From Castanea sativa (Eukaryota; Streptophyta; Magnoliopsida; Fagales; Fagaceae): DNA of 64,000 bases. A program made the translations under genes and the position numbers. The notes beneath the pieces were generated by a model, which was not told the origin of the DNA, ran no database searches, and saw nothing but the letters and a program-made list of their open reading frames with translations. Shown in pieces: positions 11,730 to 22,200 of this stretch. How positions within the stretch are numbered: position 1 is the stretch's first letter; every line of letters begins with the position of its first letter. Location of the stretch: positions 65,549,257 through 65,613,256 of the forward strand of contig NC_134023.1 in assembly GCF_040712315.1 (NCBI RefSeq). The letters run 5' to 3'.

Positions 11730-13022
11730 CTTTGGATTTGCTTGAAATGAAGGTGGGTTGGCAACACTAACTCTACTTTCACCACTTCTATCTCCTTCTT
11801 CTTCATGGAAACTGGATATCACTGAAAACAGTGGCTTTTGTGAGAAATATACAATTTTAAGAAAACCCCAACACGATCGAAATTAATTAAGAAAACCACA
11901 ACAGATTCCAAATTAATTAAGAGAATGCAACACTTTGTACAGAAACCTCAACACAGTCCATTACAGAAACAAAAAAACCAATAATTAAAGATGTATAACA
12001 TAACCAAAAAGAAAAACTAAAATAAAATTTTGAAAGAAAGCTTATTTGATCCAAAAGATATCTTTAAGATTTTCTATTTTGAACACTTTAGGGTGAATCT
12101 TTTTTAGTAATTTCTCTAATCTATAATAGTATAAGACAATGTTTTAAATAATTTTTAATGCATTTAAGGCCGATTGACAACCATAATCAAACACATTCAA
12201 GGCAATTCATCAAATAACAAAACACCCAACACTTGCTATTTAATTAGTACATGTTGTTGCTTATAATAGTATAAAGATAAATTTTAATCAAGAGCCAAGC
12301 TAGTTAGCGCAATTAAATCTTCAAATTGCTTAAAAAAAAAATCATGAACTTATGAACATTATTCTATAAAAAAATTCAAATTAGAAAATTTCAAAATTGT
12401 GGTGCTTCCTGGCTTGTCTTCAAACTTGTTTTTGCCAAAAATCTCCAGTTGGGCTTCAGCATTTTCTGTTAAAAATCCACTTCGTTCTTCAAAAATTTCT
12501 TCTAATGCAATGTGCTCCTATCAAACCAAAGTATTTCAAAGATTTTAAAATTAAAAACAGAACTTTACAGGTAACTATTTCGGCAATCTGACTGTGTGTG
12601 AAGACTCTGATTTTTCTCTCTACTTTAAAATCTCAAATCTCTAAGTCATTATTCTAAAAGCCCCAAATTTTTCCTGTTTGATACCGAAACGCTTTTAACA
12701 AAGAATCGCGGTTCTACCTTTCAACAAAAACTGCCATAAAATGGTTGCAGACCAAGAAAAAAAAGTAAAAAGAAAGAAAAGAAAAACCAAAGATCGATTC
12801 AAATCTGATTTTTCAAAAAACTTTAAAAATTTGAGGAACACAATAATATAGAGAGCAAGAAACAAATACGTGAATCTTGAATTGGAAAAAGATTGAATTA
12901 AAGAACAAACCTGTAGCCTGGATTGAAGGGATTGAATATTCTTGAAGAAAAAGATTAGGGTTCGTGAGAAGAGAGAGAGAGAGTTTGGGGATATTGGAAG
13001 AGACTGTACGGATCTTCTTCAT
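11730..13022 (-). CDS. Probable 5' part of an unrecognised gene (two exons), LINE in the next intron
   Basis: Exon 1 is 13022-12911 (112 bp) from an ATG that reads MKKIRTVSSNIPKL and ends at a CAG/GTTTGT donor. Exon 2 is 11821-11730 (92 bp), entered after a TTTTCAG acceptor and left at AAG/GTAGGC. The phases join to give 68 codons without a stop. The N-terminus has basic and Ser residues, few acids and amphipathic character, so a mitochondrial or plastid presequence is possible. Exon 2 is hydrophilic (HEEEGDRSGESRVSV). An AACCCTAA telo-box-like sequence lies inside exon 1. The family is not recognised. No later exon was identified; the 6.1-kb LINE begins about 370 bp past exon 2. The model could be an accident of splice-like motifs, though two compatible phases favour a gene. 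Confidence 0.4.
11822..12910. other. Inferred intron 1 of the two-exon gene model; otherwise nothing recognised
   Basis: AT-rich sequence without coding signal. A short open frame at 12397-12591 (plus) has no recognisable product. If the gene model on the minus strand is right, this is its first intron. Confidence 0.4.
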
Positions 13023-13404
13023 CTTGATTGGTGTCTGATTTGGGTTTCAGTTTTTGATCTCCCAATCTCTCTCTCCTTCTCCGTTCTCAGCATCGCAAAT
13101 TTTTTTGGGGAGGATTGTAAGCCCTTTCATTTGTATTTTAACCGGTTAGTTTTCCTTTTATACAAAAGGTTTTTAAACGGTGTTATAGCTTTGCTAAACA
13201 ATACACTGTATCGCTTTTTAATTGCACACGTGGCAGGGTTTAAAAGGCCAAGCGTTATAACGTGCGGCTGTATTTTTTAAAAGCTGTATATGTGTCTAAA
13301 TTTTAAATAGGCAATTATCCTATTTGTCAACACGTCCTTAAATGTAGGAATCAACTTTCTCTCAGCTTCGTCTATTATATATATATAGATATAGATATAT
13401 ATTG

Positions 13405-14541
13405 ATTAGGGACCTAAATTAATCAGATTACACTTCAAACCCAGAATGAAATACTTTTAACTTTTTGGTTGTTGCAATGATTAATCTAGCAGGTCTCATT
13501 GAGCACTACTAATTTGAGGCTGTGCATAATTGCTACCTACCGTGGCAAGATATGCCAGACCTTAACAGTCAAGTATTAGGAACTTCGATACCATGCATTT
13601 CCTATGACTTGGACTTTGTATATAAAAATTACATGCAGGAATCAAATTTCTTAAGACTATCCCGAATGCAGATTATAGCTGCCATGCTAAACAATGTGTG
13701 CTGTTTTCAGAGGTAGTTTCAAAAAGATGTGAAAAAACATATTGGTAAAGCGTAAAACAAACCAAATAACATGATCATGATATAAAATCACTAAGAATTT
13801 TATGAGAGGTGAAGATGCAAAAAGGAATATATACCTGCCAAAGGTCTAGCAAGTGAAGTTGCAACAGCCAGTCCCGGAATTAATGTCTTATCATCAATTT
13901 CAATTCCCAGTAAATCCAAATCTAGACCTGCACCAAACACCAATCTTGTCTCCAAGGATGAGACCTCCTCACGAACAGCTGAAAATGGGAAAGTAGAGGC
14001 TAGTGAAATCCTTGAAAAAGAAAATCATTACATCCGCTTTTGAATTGAGTGAGACTTCTTTGTGCAACACTTCAAAAGTATCTAATATCTGATAGCTACT
14101 AATGTATAATAGCATAAAAAATTTATTATGCAGTTTAAAATGCAACATAGATATGAAAGTGTAGTATCTGTCTATCATTATCATTGAACATAAAAGCTGC
14201 TGTGTTGTACCTGAAATTGGCAATTGGACAAAAGCCCATTTATCACCGAACAGATTCTCAAGAAGCTCCATTGGGAAGCGGTTTAGGTCCCTTTTGAAAA
14301 CCAGGATGACGCATATATACAGCCTCATAACGTTCTTCCAGCCATAGAAGTAGTGAAAGGCACTGAAAAAATAATAATTCAACCAAAAAAAAGCAACTAC
14401 AAACTCAAAGTCAGAATTTTTTTTTATTTGGGGAATTAGGTGACTGTACAAAAAGCAAACAGAACTATAGAAAAACATAAGGGTATAGCCTATGCAAAAC
14501 AAACTCTCAGTGTAACTCAAAAGTTGAGAAAGAGATTACAA
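13405..14541 (-). pseudogene. Partial TAB2 copy (exons 3-4 with introns), disabled
   Basis: This segment is a close copy of 37164-38428 in the TAB2 gene and has the same orientation. It holds the end of intron 2, exon 3 (14362-14211), intron 3, exon 4 (13978-13835) and part of intron 4. Introns are kept, so it arose by DNA duplication rather than by reverse transcription. Exon 3 is 152 bp against 172 bp in TAB2: a 20-bp deletion removes the codons around LLALDNPF and shifts the frame into a stop within a few codons. Exon 4 is full length (144 bp) with substitutions. Exons 1, 2 and 5 are absent. The intron also lacks the AT-repeat and about 30 bp present in TAB2. Not functional. Confidence 0.9.
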
Positions 14542-14559
14542 CTCAGACTTAACCTTACC

Positions 14560-15060
14560 ACTTTGATTTGGAAAGAATGAAACTTGCAACTGACCCACCA
14601 AGCACATCGGATGGTGCCTCATCGGGTGGTGGTCGAATGTCGAGTTCGTTAGGCGTGTAATAAAGGGAGAAGATTTCGCCAAATCTGGTAGAGATTTCGT
14701 TGGATTTGGTCGAAATTTGGCTGAATCTGTCAAGATCTCGTTAGATATGGCCAAAATGTGGTAAGATTTGTCGAGATCTTTTTATCTGCAGAGAGAGAGA
14801 GAGAGAGAGAGAAATCTTACCAAAATGAGGCAAAGATAACGAAATTTGACCGAAATATTGATGTGGACGGCAAAGGGACCTTTAAATGGGCAGAAAACTC
14901 GCTGGAAAAAGGGTGGAAGAGAAGATTTTTGGTCCGAGTCGGGTTCGTTGGGTTTCAAGCCCTCTCACCCGTCACTTGAACCGACTTTGTCGAATCTACA
15001 TCTTTCAGAACTGCTGCCGACTAACAAGCTCATCGAATTGATCAAATTTTAGATCAGATG
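14560..15060. repeat. Degenerate short-period repeat region
   Basis: Short related phrases of about 18-20 bp recur (variants of GATTTCG..GGATTTGG..GAAATTTGG, at roughly 14660-14780), followed by a GA microsatellite near 14791-14812. It looks like a decayed satellite or LTR-type repeat. The open frames crossing it (14536-14754 minus, 14758-14979 plus) are low-complexity and not credible genes. From 15060 to about 15650 I see nothing else. Confidence 0.35.
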
Positions 15061-15657
15061 ACGGTGGATTGGTCGATTTCTTCAGTTTGTACCTGGAATA
15101 TAATAGAGTGAAGTGGACAAAATGATCAATATGTTTACAAGGCATAGCCTGAACAAACAACAATGACAAAGCCTTACTCTATGGATTTATGACAAATTAG
15201 ATTGGATCGGCCACATAAATTCTTTTTCTCTATTCTATCCTATGTGAAGTTATCGATTCACTCTTTTCTATCGGTTCATTACTCGCCCTCCTTTGAACAT
15301 GATCAAATCATTTCAAATAACTCTCCATCATCTTTTCATCAATAGGAGCTACCTCTATCTTTAAACAGATTTTCTCATTTTAAATTTTATCTTTCCGTGT
15401 ATTCTCACTTATCTATCTTAACATTTTTGTTTCCGCTACAGCGGCGACACCCATTTCATGGATATATTGTTTTTTAACTGCCCAACATTCGGTACCATAG
15501 AGAATAGCTAGTTGTATAGCAGTGTTATAAAATTTTTTCTTTACCCCACACTCTTGGTGCGATGGTCACTCCACAAATATAAATGTTTGTGGGGTGTGGA
15601 TGTAAGGGCCGGGAGTCAAGTCTCCAGAAAGGAGCTTCACACACATATACCGCAGAG

Positions 15658-15895
15658 AGGATGCTTTGTTTTTTGAGTGTTCACACTAGGAACTCGACTT
15701 TTATACACTCGAGTTCTATTAAAATTCGAGTCTATGAAACTCGAGTTTCACTGTTTTTTTTTTTTCCCCACAAACAAGGCATCCTCTGTTTCAGGCAGAA
15801 AGGATGCTTTGTTTTTTGAGTGTTCACACTAGGAACTCGAATTTTATAAACTTGAGTTTTACACAGAACTCGAGTTCATAAAACTCGAGTTTCAC
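15658..15895. repeat. Tandem pair of ~143-bp-spaced units carrying ACTCGAGT palindromes (left MULE flank)
   Basis: About 95 bp beginning AGGATGCTTTGTTTTTTGAG is repeated at 15658 and 15801. Each unit ends with a cluster of palindromic cores (AACTCGA, ACTCGAGT, TTCGAG) spaced some 15-20 bp apart and closing on GTTTCACTG. Between the units, GCATCCT forms an inverted match to AGGATGC. The same core motif is clustered on the other side of the MULE transposase (20027-20295). The arrangement suggests transposase-binding end sequences, but a classical long terminal inverted repeat could not be aligned by eye. Confidence 0.6.
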
Positions 15896-15946
15896 TGGGA
15901 ATTTTTTTTTCCCAGGACATGCAATGTAGCCAAATCCATCATAATC

Positions 15947-16147
15947 CACAAACACTCATTGAGAAGCTGAGAATATAATCCACAAACACTCATTGAGAGG
16001 CACAGAAGCTGAGAATGTAAATGCACTTAAATTACATCAAAATGCGTTCTCAATAAGCACTAAACTATACAAACTATAACGCTCTCTACATAAACATAGT
16101 TTTACAATATAAATGCACTTAAATCACATCAAAAGGCATTCTCAATA
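15947..16147. repeat. Short tandem duplications in the MULE left subterminal region
   Basis: ATCCACAAACACTCATTGAG occurs twice (about 15948 and 15978), each followed by a variant of AGCTGAGAAT. A longer phrase starting AATGCACTTAAA and ending TTCTCAATA recurs at about 16020 and 16112. These are non-coding and lie between the palindrome array and the end of the transposase gene. Confidence 0.6.
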
Positions 16148-16451
16148 TATCAACATTCTAAACATGTCCAACCACGCTTAATTTGCAGTTCTAACCATAC
16201 TACTAAAATCACAATCTTCATAGAGGTACATTAGATAGAGAATTACAAGTACATTCAACAAAAATCTAAAAGTTAATTGTGCTGATACAACGTAGTCACT
16301 TTTCCTAAGATCGGCGGTCCGCACAACAAAAACGTCGCCCATGGAAGCATGCTTGAAAAACGTAGACTAATCACGTTAGGAGACAAGACAGTAAACATTA
16401 GGTAAACATAGAATGAACCCGATCCAGAACTTTTAGCCATCTATCACCTAC

Positions 16452-19142
16452 CTAGTTTGGAACATGATCGCTTGTGGAAGCCCCACAGGATTGCGGACAT
16501 TTTCTGCGGTTATGCCCAGAAGCATGACACAATCCACATGTCTGCTTGGGTTGACTCTCTATCAAATCTGCATCCTCCCTCCACCATCCCTGTTCTCGAT
16601 CCTTATTCCTCACTCCATCCATCTCATTCCTTATTCTTGACTTCACTAGTCGACCTTTGGCCCGCAACAATGCTGGATTAGGCAACCACTTTGGCCCTGT
16701 GGGATCCCTCCACAATGACTGTGACTTAGGAACCGCAAATGCATGTGAGTAAGCTTTAAGGGCATAGTCCAAACTATAACATGGGTGAATATATGTGGTC
16801 GAATCAATATTTACATAGTCACATACTCTAATTGCATGTGAACACGGGATCCCTATGTTTTGTCATTTCCCACAACTGCATGTTCTTTCTAGTAACCGAA
16901 CTTCATAACTGTGGTTTCCCCCTCCTATGCTACACATGTTGAATGAAGTAACTACCTGATATATCATATGTTGATTGCTAAATTTCTTGAGATAGTGCTT
17001 CTCAGATTTACGCCTATTTTCCGACCACGTGGAGAAGGCATATGTACTCCATTTCTTACCCTCCACTATTTCATGAGCATACTCCTTGTGCCGGTCGTGG
17101 AAATATTGAACAAGTTTGGACCAAGTGAACTCAACCATTGTGGCAATGGGAAAGCCCCGTGCACCTTTCAGTACGCCATTGAAGCACTCTGATATATTGG
17201 TTGTCATTGCCCTAAAATATCTCCCACTATCATGTGACTAGGTCCATATATCCATATACTCTCTCATTAGGTATATGTATGGAAGATAATCTTGATTTTT
17301 TTCCTTGCCATCCTTCCCCGTCACCTTCTTCGTATTCCTAATGGCCTCAATCTCCACCTGCTTAATGGACTCCATTATGGTATCAAATTTAACTACCTGA
17401 GTAGCATATCCCGCTTTCAACACCGCTGACTTTAGAGTCGAATTCTGAAAATGTGTGTTGAAGTTGCTAGCAACATGTCGAAGGCAATATCTATGAAATA
17501 CCCGTGTTCTTCCATCATCCTCTTTAGGCCAGTTTGCAATGACGTTTTTGATACCAAGATGTCAGTCAAAAATTATGCAAATGCCTTCGTCAGGTATCAT
17601 GTGGCCAATCATATCTCTAAGGCATTGTAAAAACCACCTCCAACTAGACCCTAACTCACAATCCACAACAGCAAAGGTGAGAGAAAATACCTTGTTGTTA
17701 GCGTCGGTTGCCATTGCGACCAACAACTTTCCCTAATATTTACCATACAGATGAGTCCCATCAATACTGATCACCGGCTTGCAATATTTGAATCCATCAA
17801 TGCACGAACCGAAAGACCAAAACACATAATGCAACAATACGGTGTCATCTTCACCAGTGTCTGTGGTACGAAAGAACACCTGAGTAGTCGGATCCTGATC
17901 AATATATGCCATTAGCAACTTTTGCAACTTTTGGTAAGACTCTTCCCAATTCCCAAACATCTTTGCAATCGCCTTTTGTTTCGCATCTCATACCTTGTAG
18001 TAAGAAGGCTTATGACCCTCATATTTCGTCTTTATCATAAATATGATATGCTTAATTGGGGTAGTGTGATCCTCACATAACTTCTTAAGGATGTTTGATG
18101 CAATAAAATTACAAGTCATCATTCTATCATCATTTCGCACCCCAATCGGTATACACGTGTGAGGATCCACATACACGGTGACCATTCATAGTCCGTGGAG
18201 ATCGGGCTTCATGACTGCGCAAACATACCACTTGCATGACTCATCCACGCATTTCGCACAAAGTTTTTTCTTCGTCGACCTACTGATCATAAAATGTTTT
18301 TTTTCCTTGAGGGCACAAATTGTTAATGCGCGCTGCACCTCCACTTTATTGGCAAAAGTCAACCCTTTGCACAAATTCATCCCCTGTCTCCAAGTAGACA
18401 CAAATGGTATCTCAATATGTGAAGGATCAACTATATTTTCCAAAGTATTTGCAAAAAATGACAAGGCAGGGATTGTGTTCGTAATATTTTGGATACTAAT
18501 AACATTGTCTGCATCAAGTTCACTACCGTCCAGTGTCTCATCGTCATCAATGTCCCTCTCAAGGTCACCAAAGTCCCCTCGTTCAATCATCTCTTCGAAC
18601 TCATCTCTATCGACAAAATCTTCACCGTTAATGGCAGTAGTCACATTAACATAGTCGTCATCATCATCATCTTCATCATCATCATCATTAACATTATCCT
18701 CTACATGTGTAGAATACTCATATTGAGCATCCGGAACTATAGCCTGTAAACTTGTGGTTGTTTGTTGGAATTCCTCGATACCAACTTTTGCACGCGGCTC
18801 CAACTGTATGTACAACTCAATCGTAGTCACTCCGAGTATTCTCTCCAACTTGTCAAACATCATTTTTACATGTTTGTCTGCTTTTGTCGCCATATACTTG
18901 TAATTAATCTTGTTCTTGAAGACTTCATGTGGCATACGATAAGTAATTTGTACATTGTGCACAACAGGATTCACACACAATTCTTCCATAACTGTCTTCT
19001 TCAATTCATCAAGGGTCTTCAACCTACAATCAATTTAGGTGAACTCCATGTTTATACCTGGCCCTTCAAATGGTAATCCCTTGTCCGTATTGGCGTTCTT
19101 AAGCGGACTCCTGTGGTATAGGATTATATCAATTACAGTCAT
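16452..19142 (-). pseudogene. MULE transposase (MuDR-type), seven nonsense codons, no frameshift
   Basis: One continuous frame of 897 codons from ATG 19142 (MTVIDIILYH) to 16452. It is interrupted by stops at 19035 (TAA), 18186 (TGA), 17988 (TGA), 17733 (TAG), 17562 (TGA), 17238 (TAG) and 16863 (TGA). Domains in order: an N-terminal PB1-like region; an Asp-rich acidic stretch; a Mutator DNA-binding WRKY-like zinc region (FANKVEVQRALTICALKEKK, later CAKCVDESCKW); the MULE DDE domain (VISIDGTHLYGKY); a SWIM finger (CSCGK...GIPCSHAI); and a CCHC knuckle (CGLCHASGHNRRKC) near the C-terminus. The length fits an autonomous plant MULE. Every stop can be explained by a single C-to-T or G-to-A transition; three look like CGA to TGA. 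The gene is dead but has suffered almost no indels. Confidence 0.93.
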
Positions 19143-19389
19143 TGTGAACCTGTTCGAGTCAAGTTACTATGTTAGTTAAAAAAACATTTTAACTTGTCAA
19201 ATTACACAAAGTACAAATTCCAATCATTCAAAGGGCATGAATTTCATTACACATTTCATAGCCAAATCATTTTTCCGTCATGCTAAGACTACCCATTTCA
19301 TACCTAATACAACAAAAAAAAAAGCCAAAATTATCTAATCATATTTACTTACCTATTTCATACCCAACATAAAAAAAGCCATTTCATTA

Positions 19390-19470
19390 CACATTCAAAG
19401 GGCATAAATTACATACCCATATACCCATTCAAAGGGCATGAAGTACATACCCATATACCCATTCAAATAA
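19390..19470. repeat. Short tandem repeat
   Basis: CCCATTCAAAGGGCATGAA-type units alternate with ACATACCCATATA; two to three copies about 37 bp apart, in the 5' region of the MULE upstream of its transposase start. Confidence 0.6.
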
Positions 19471-19800
19471 TTAGATACATAGCCATTTCATTACAATTTA
19501 TTCACTTCCCATTTTGTACCAAAAACAATGATAAATAAAGTCAAAATCCTTGTAAGATCATGATAAAAATAAGAGCCTACAAATGATGAATCATGATAAC
19601 AAAAACCATGTAAATAAATACTCAAAAAATTAACACTAACAAAACAAAGTTATATAATTCACAAGATTGGTATCTTAACTAAGTTATGTTAACTATCTAC
19701 AAAATAAATAGTCAAACTCTTTAACCCACACCCAACAACAAATAATACCCAACTACAATGACAAAGTCCTCATGTAAACCCATATCTGATATATGAATTT

Positions 19801-19990
19801 GTTGAGAGGGAGGAGCAGTGAGAGAGGCAATGTGGTGAGTGAGGCTGAGTGTGGGTGAGAGAGTTCTAAGTGAGGCTGAGTGTGAGTGAGGCAGTGAGAG
19901 CAAAGTGAGGCTAAGTGGGTGAGGCAGTGAGAGCAAAGCTCAACTAAGTGTGGGTGAGTAGTATATGAGTGTGCGTGAGTGACCTGATAT
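19801..19990. repeat. GTGAGTGAGGCTGAG-rich minisatellite
   Basis: Imperfect tandem copies of GTGAGGCTGAGTGTG and GTGAGGCAGTGAGAGC run across this stretch, with strong purine/pyrimidine strand bias. The open frame on the opposite strand (19721-19936) is simply this repeat read as Ser/Leu/Pro-rich sequence. Confidence 0.65.
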
Positions 19991-20026
19991 ATGAGTGTGT
20001 GTACTTATATTTTGCCTAGCCAAACT

Positions 20027-20295
20027 CGAGTCTCTAAGACTCGAGATTTAGGTAATTTTTAATTAAATTTCGAGTTTTATAGACTTGAGATCTATGTGTC
20101 AAAAATGGTTTCCACCAAGAAAATTGAGTGTCTAAGACTCGATTTTTTGTTTCAAAGAACTTGAGTCTTTAAAACTTGAGATCTATGTGGCGTTTTCTGT
20201 CCACCTCATCAATTACAAAACAGGCCCAAAGCGAGTCTCTGAGACACGAGTTTTACCCACATCTCGAGTTTCTAAAACTTGAGATGCTAGTTTCC
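20027..20295. repeat. ACTCGAGT palindrome array (right MULE flank)
   Basis: Five clusters lie at about 20028, 20069, 20125, 20160 and 20231-20285. Each holds two copies of a core like ACTCGAG separated by about 9-10 bp (ACTCGAGTCTCTAAGACTCG and variants with one or two changes). Clusters are some 40-60 bp apart. Cores near 20125 and 20160 have decayed to ATTGAG or CTTGAG, mostly by C-to-T changes at the CpG. Confidence 0.6.
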
Positions 20296-20365
20296 AAAAT
20301 CCTTACGAGCTTGCGTTAACTTATTATATTCTTTGTCCCTACTGCGCTAGCCTGCAAATTCTCTC

Positions 20366-20810
20366 GTGTTTGGTTATGGTGAAAACAGGAAGGATAGAAA
20401 ATAAGGAAAGAAAAATATAGTGGAAAATACTGTTTTTCACTGTTTGGTTGAGGAAGAAAAATAGGAGAGACAGAAAATAGGGGAGAAAGTTTTCCCTCCT
20501 GGACCCACTTTTTTTATCCTCCCAAATTGGAAGAAAAAAGTGGTGAGAAGTCCATTTTACACAAATACCCTCTCACCTACCCCTTACATATTATGTAACA
20601 AGGGTATAACAGTCAAATTATATCAATTACATTTTTTCCATCCTCTTTTTTTCTCTAACTAAACAAAAGAGTTTTCCACCCTCCTACTTTTCTACCCCTC
20701 CAACCAAACACATAAGAGGGAAAACCAAATATTTTCTATCCTTCCACTTTTTCATTCTCCCACAATTTTCCATCCTCTCACTTTTCCACTCCTCTAACCA
20801 AACGGACCCT
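20366..20810. mobile_element. MITE-like foldback element (hAT-type ends)
   Basis: The left end GTGTTTGGTTATGG pairs with the right end CTCTAACCAAACGGACCCT. The arms are purine-rich on the left and pyrimidine-rich on the right (AGGATAGAAAATAAGG against TCCATCCTCTTTTTTTC), so the 445 bp fold back on themselves. There is no coding capacity. The TTTGGTT/AACCAAA ends are typical of small plant DNA-transposon derivatives. The target duplication is not resolved. Confidence 0.55.
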
Positions 20811-20811
20811 A

Positions 20812-20952
20812 AGAGCCTATTTGGTTTAGCATTTCAAACTCACATTTTTACATTTTAAACAACGTTACACACATTTTCACACACTTTTTCACCCACACGT
20901 ATTTCAAAAAATTACAAAATCTCATTTCAAACTACTCTACCAAACACCTCCT
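20812..20952. mobile_element. Small MITE related to the one at 54358-54492
   Basis: Ends CCTATTTGGTTTAGC and CTACCAAACACC are inverted. The interior (ATTTTAAACAACGTTACAC, CACACGTATTTC) matches the reverse complement of 54358-54492 with moderate divergence. About 140 bp, non-coding. Confidence 0.5.
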
Positions 20953-22200
20953 AATTCATTCAGCTTCTCATCCTAATTATTCTGTGAACAGTGAAACTCA
21001 AATAGAAAACTAATGCTAGGATTCACTATGTAATTGGCTCTAGAGGGTTCACTATAGGAAACACGAGTTGTAGTAAGTAGGATCCTTTAAGATATTAAAC
21101 CGTAATTAACTTTATCTGGATCAATTTTTACAAATTCAAACATTGTAAGATTTTTCTTTCTTTTTAAAAAAGTTTTAACCTATGACATCTGCTCCTCATA
21201 ATAGATCTTTATAATCAGATTAAAACATCAACCAGTTTTATCATTGTAAGATATTTGAAAAAAAGGAATCCACTTGATTTGGCTGGTAATGATTGATAGT
21301 TGATGATCACAAAAAATAAGATCTGAGTGGAGGTAGCTTGTGCCTGTAGTATTTGGGATTCTTTTTTAGTAAAAAATTCTTTAGTAAGATATCCTTATTT
21401 GTCTCTTGCTTCTAGTGTCTACTAATTAAACTATAGTTTTCTTTACTTAACTACTAAATTTAGGTTAGGTAAATTCATTAAGTAAAATTATTAAGCATAT
21501 TAATTAATAATTTAACTATTGGTAATAATAGTGATTAGACTTGTTTTTAACGCAAAATTATTAATAAAGTGATTAATAATAATTTATTTAATCAGATTTT
21601 AGGATTTATTTTGAGTATTTTAAAGGTATTTTAAAGAATATTGAGGGCTAATTGCACTTACTTTGGATAGTTGGGCTTACACCCATTTACTTTTATTTTA
21701 ACCAACAAGATATCTTTTGGCACCATAAATCATTGTCATCTTAAATACCCTTTATCTCTAGTGCATAGATTCCAAACTAAATTTTGAAGTTCCATTCCTG
21801 TCTTAGTATTATACTTTATGTTGAGATAGCAGAAGCCTTGAGTTATTTTTATTATTATTATTTTTTTGGTTATGAGTGAAGCAAAAAAAAAGTGGGTTTG
21901 TTTGAAATAAAAGTAGAAAAATAGGAGAAACAATTACATAGAGAACACACAGATATACGTGGTTCGGCCTTAGGCCTACATCCACGGGCAGTGCAGGAGA
22001 AAGTTTCACTAGAAAAATAAGGAGATTACAAAAGTGACACAAAAACACTCACAAAACCCAAGCCCCAAGTACACCTAAAGATCACTCTCTCACCACAACT
22101 AGCAAACAAGAATTTTCAAATTCTCTGAAGTCTAAACCTGATCTGCAAAAAAAGACCAAAGTTGTGCATTTTAAAGAACTAAGCATGACTGGCTATATAT
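20953..22200. other. Intergenic, one LTR-like fragment
   Basis: Mostly AT-rich with no gene. Around 21955-21990 the phrase ACGTGGTTCGGCCTTAGGCC followed by CTACATCCACGGGCAGTG resembles a segment common near the LTRs of plant Copia-type retrotransposons. I could not find a matching second LTR, polymerase remnant or ends, so only a fragment is suggested. Confidence 0.35.

Larger units (their letters stand above)
15658..20300 (-). mobile_element. Decayed Mutator-like (MULE) transposon, ends approximate
   Basis: The transposase pseudogene (19142-16452) is flanked on both sides by arrays of the ACTCGAGT palindrome, which I take as the element's terminal regions. No 8-11-bp target duplication or clean terminal inverted repeat was found, so the outer boundaries are estimates and could be off by several hundred bases. 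The direction follows the transposase gene. Confidence 0.55.

Noticed and set aside
12942..13280. 112-aa plus-strand frame
   Set aside because: It lies antisense to candidate exon 1 and its leader; it is rich in low-complexity sequence with no known domain.
13969..14520. A 183-aa minus-strand open frame
   Set aside because: It crosses exon 3 and introns of the TAB2 partial copy; only a short internal part is TAB2-like, the rest is intron read through.
16863..18185. Several separate small minus-strand genes
   Set aside because: They share one frame with each other and with the flanking pieces and are parts of a single MULE transposase split by stop codons.
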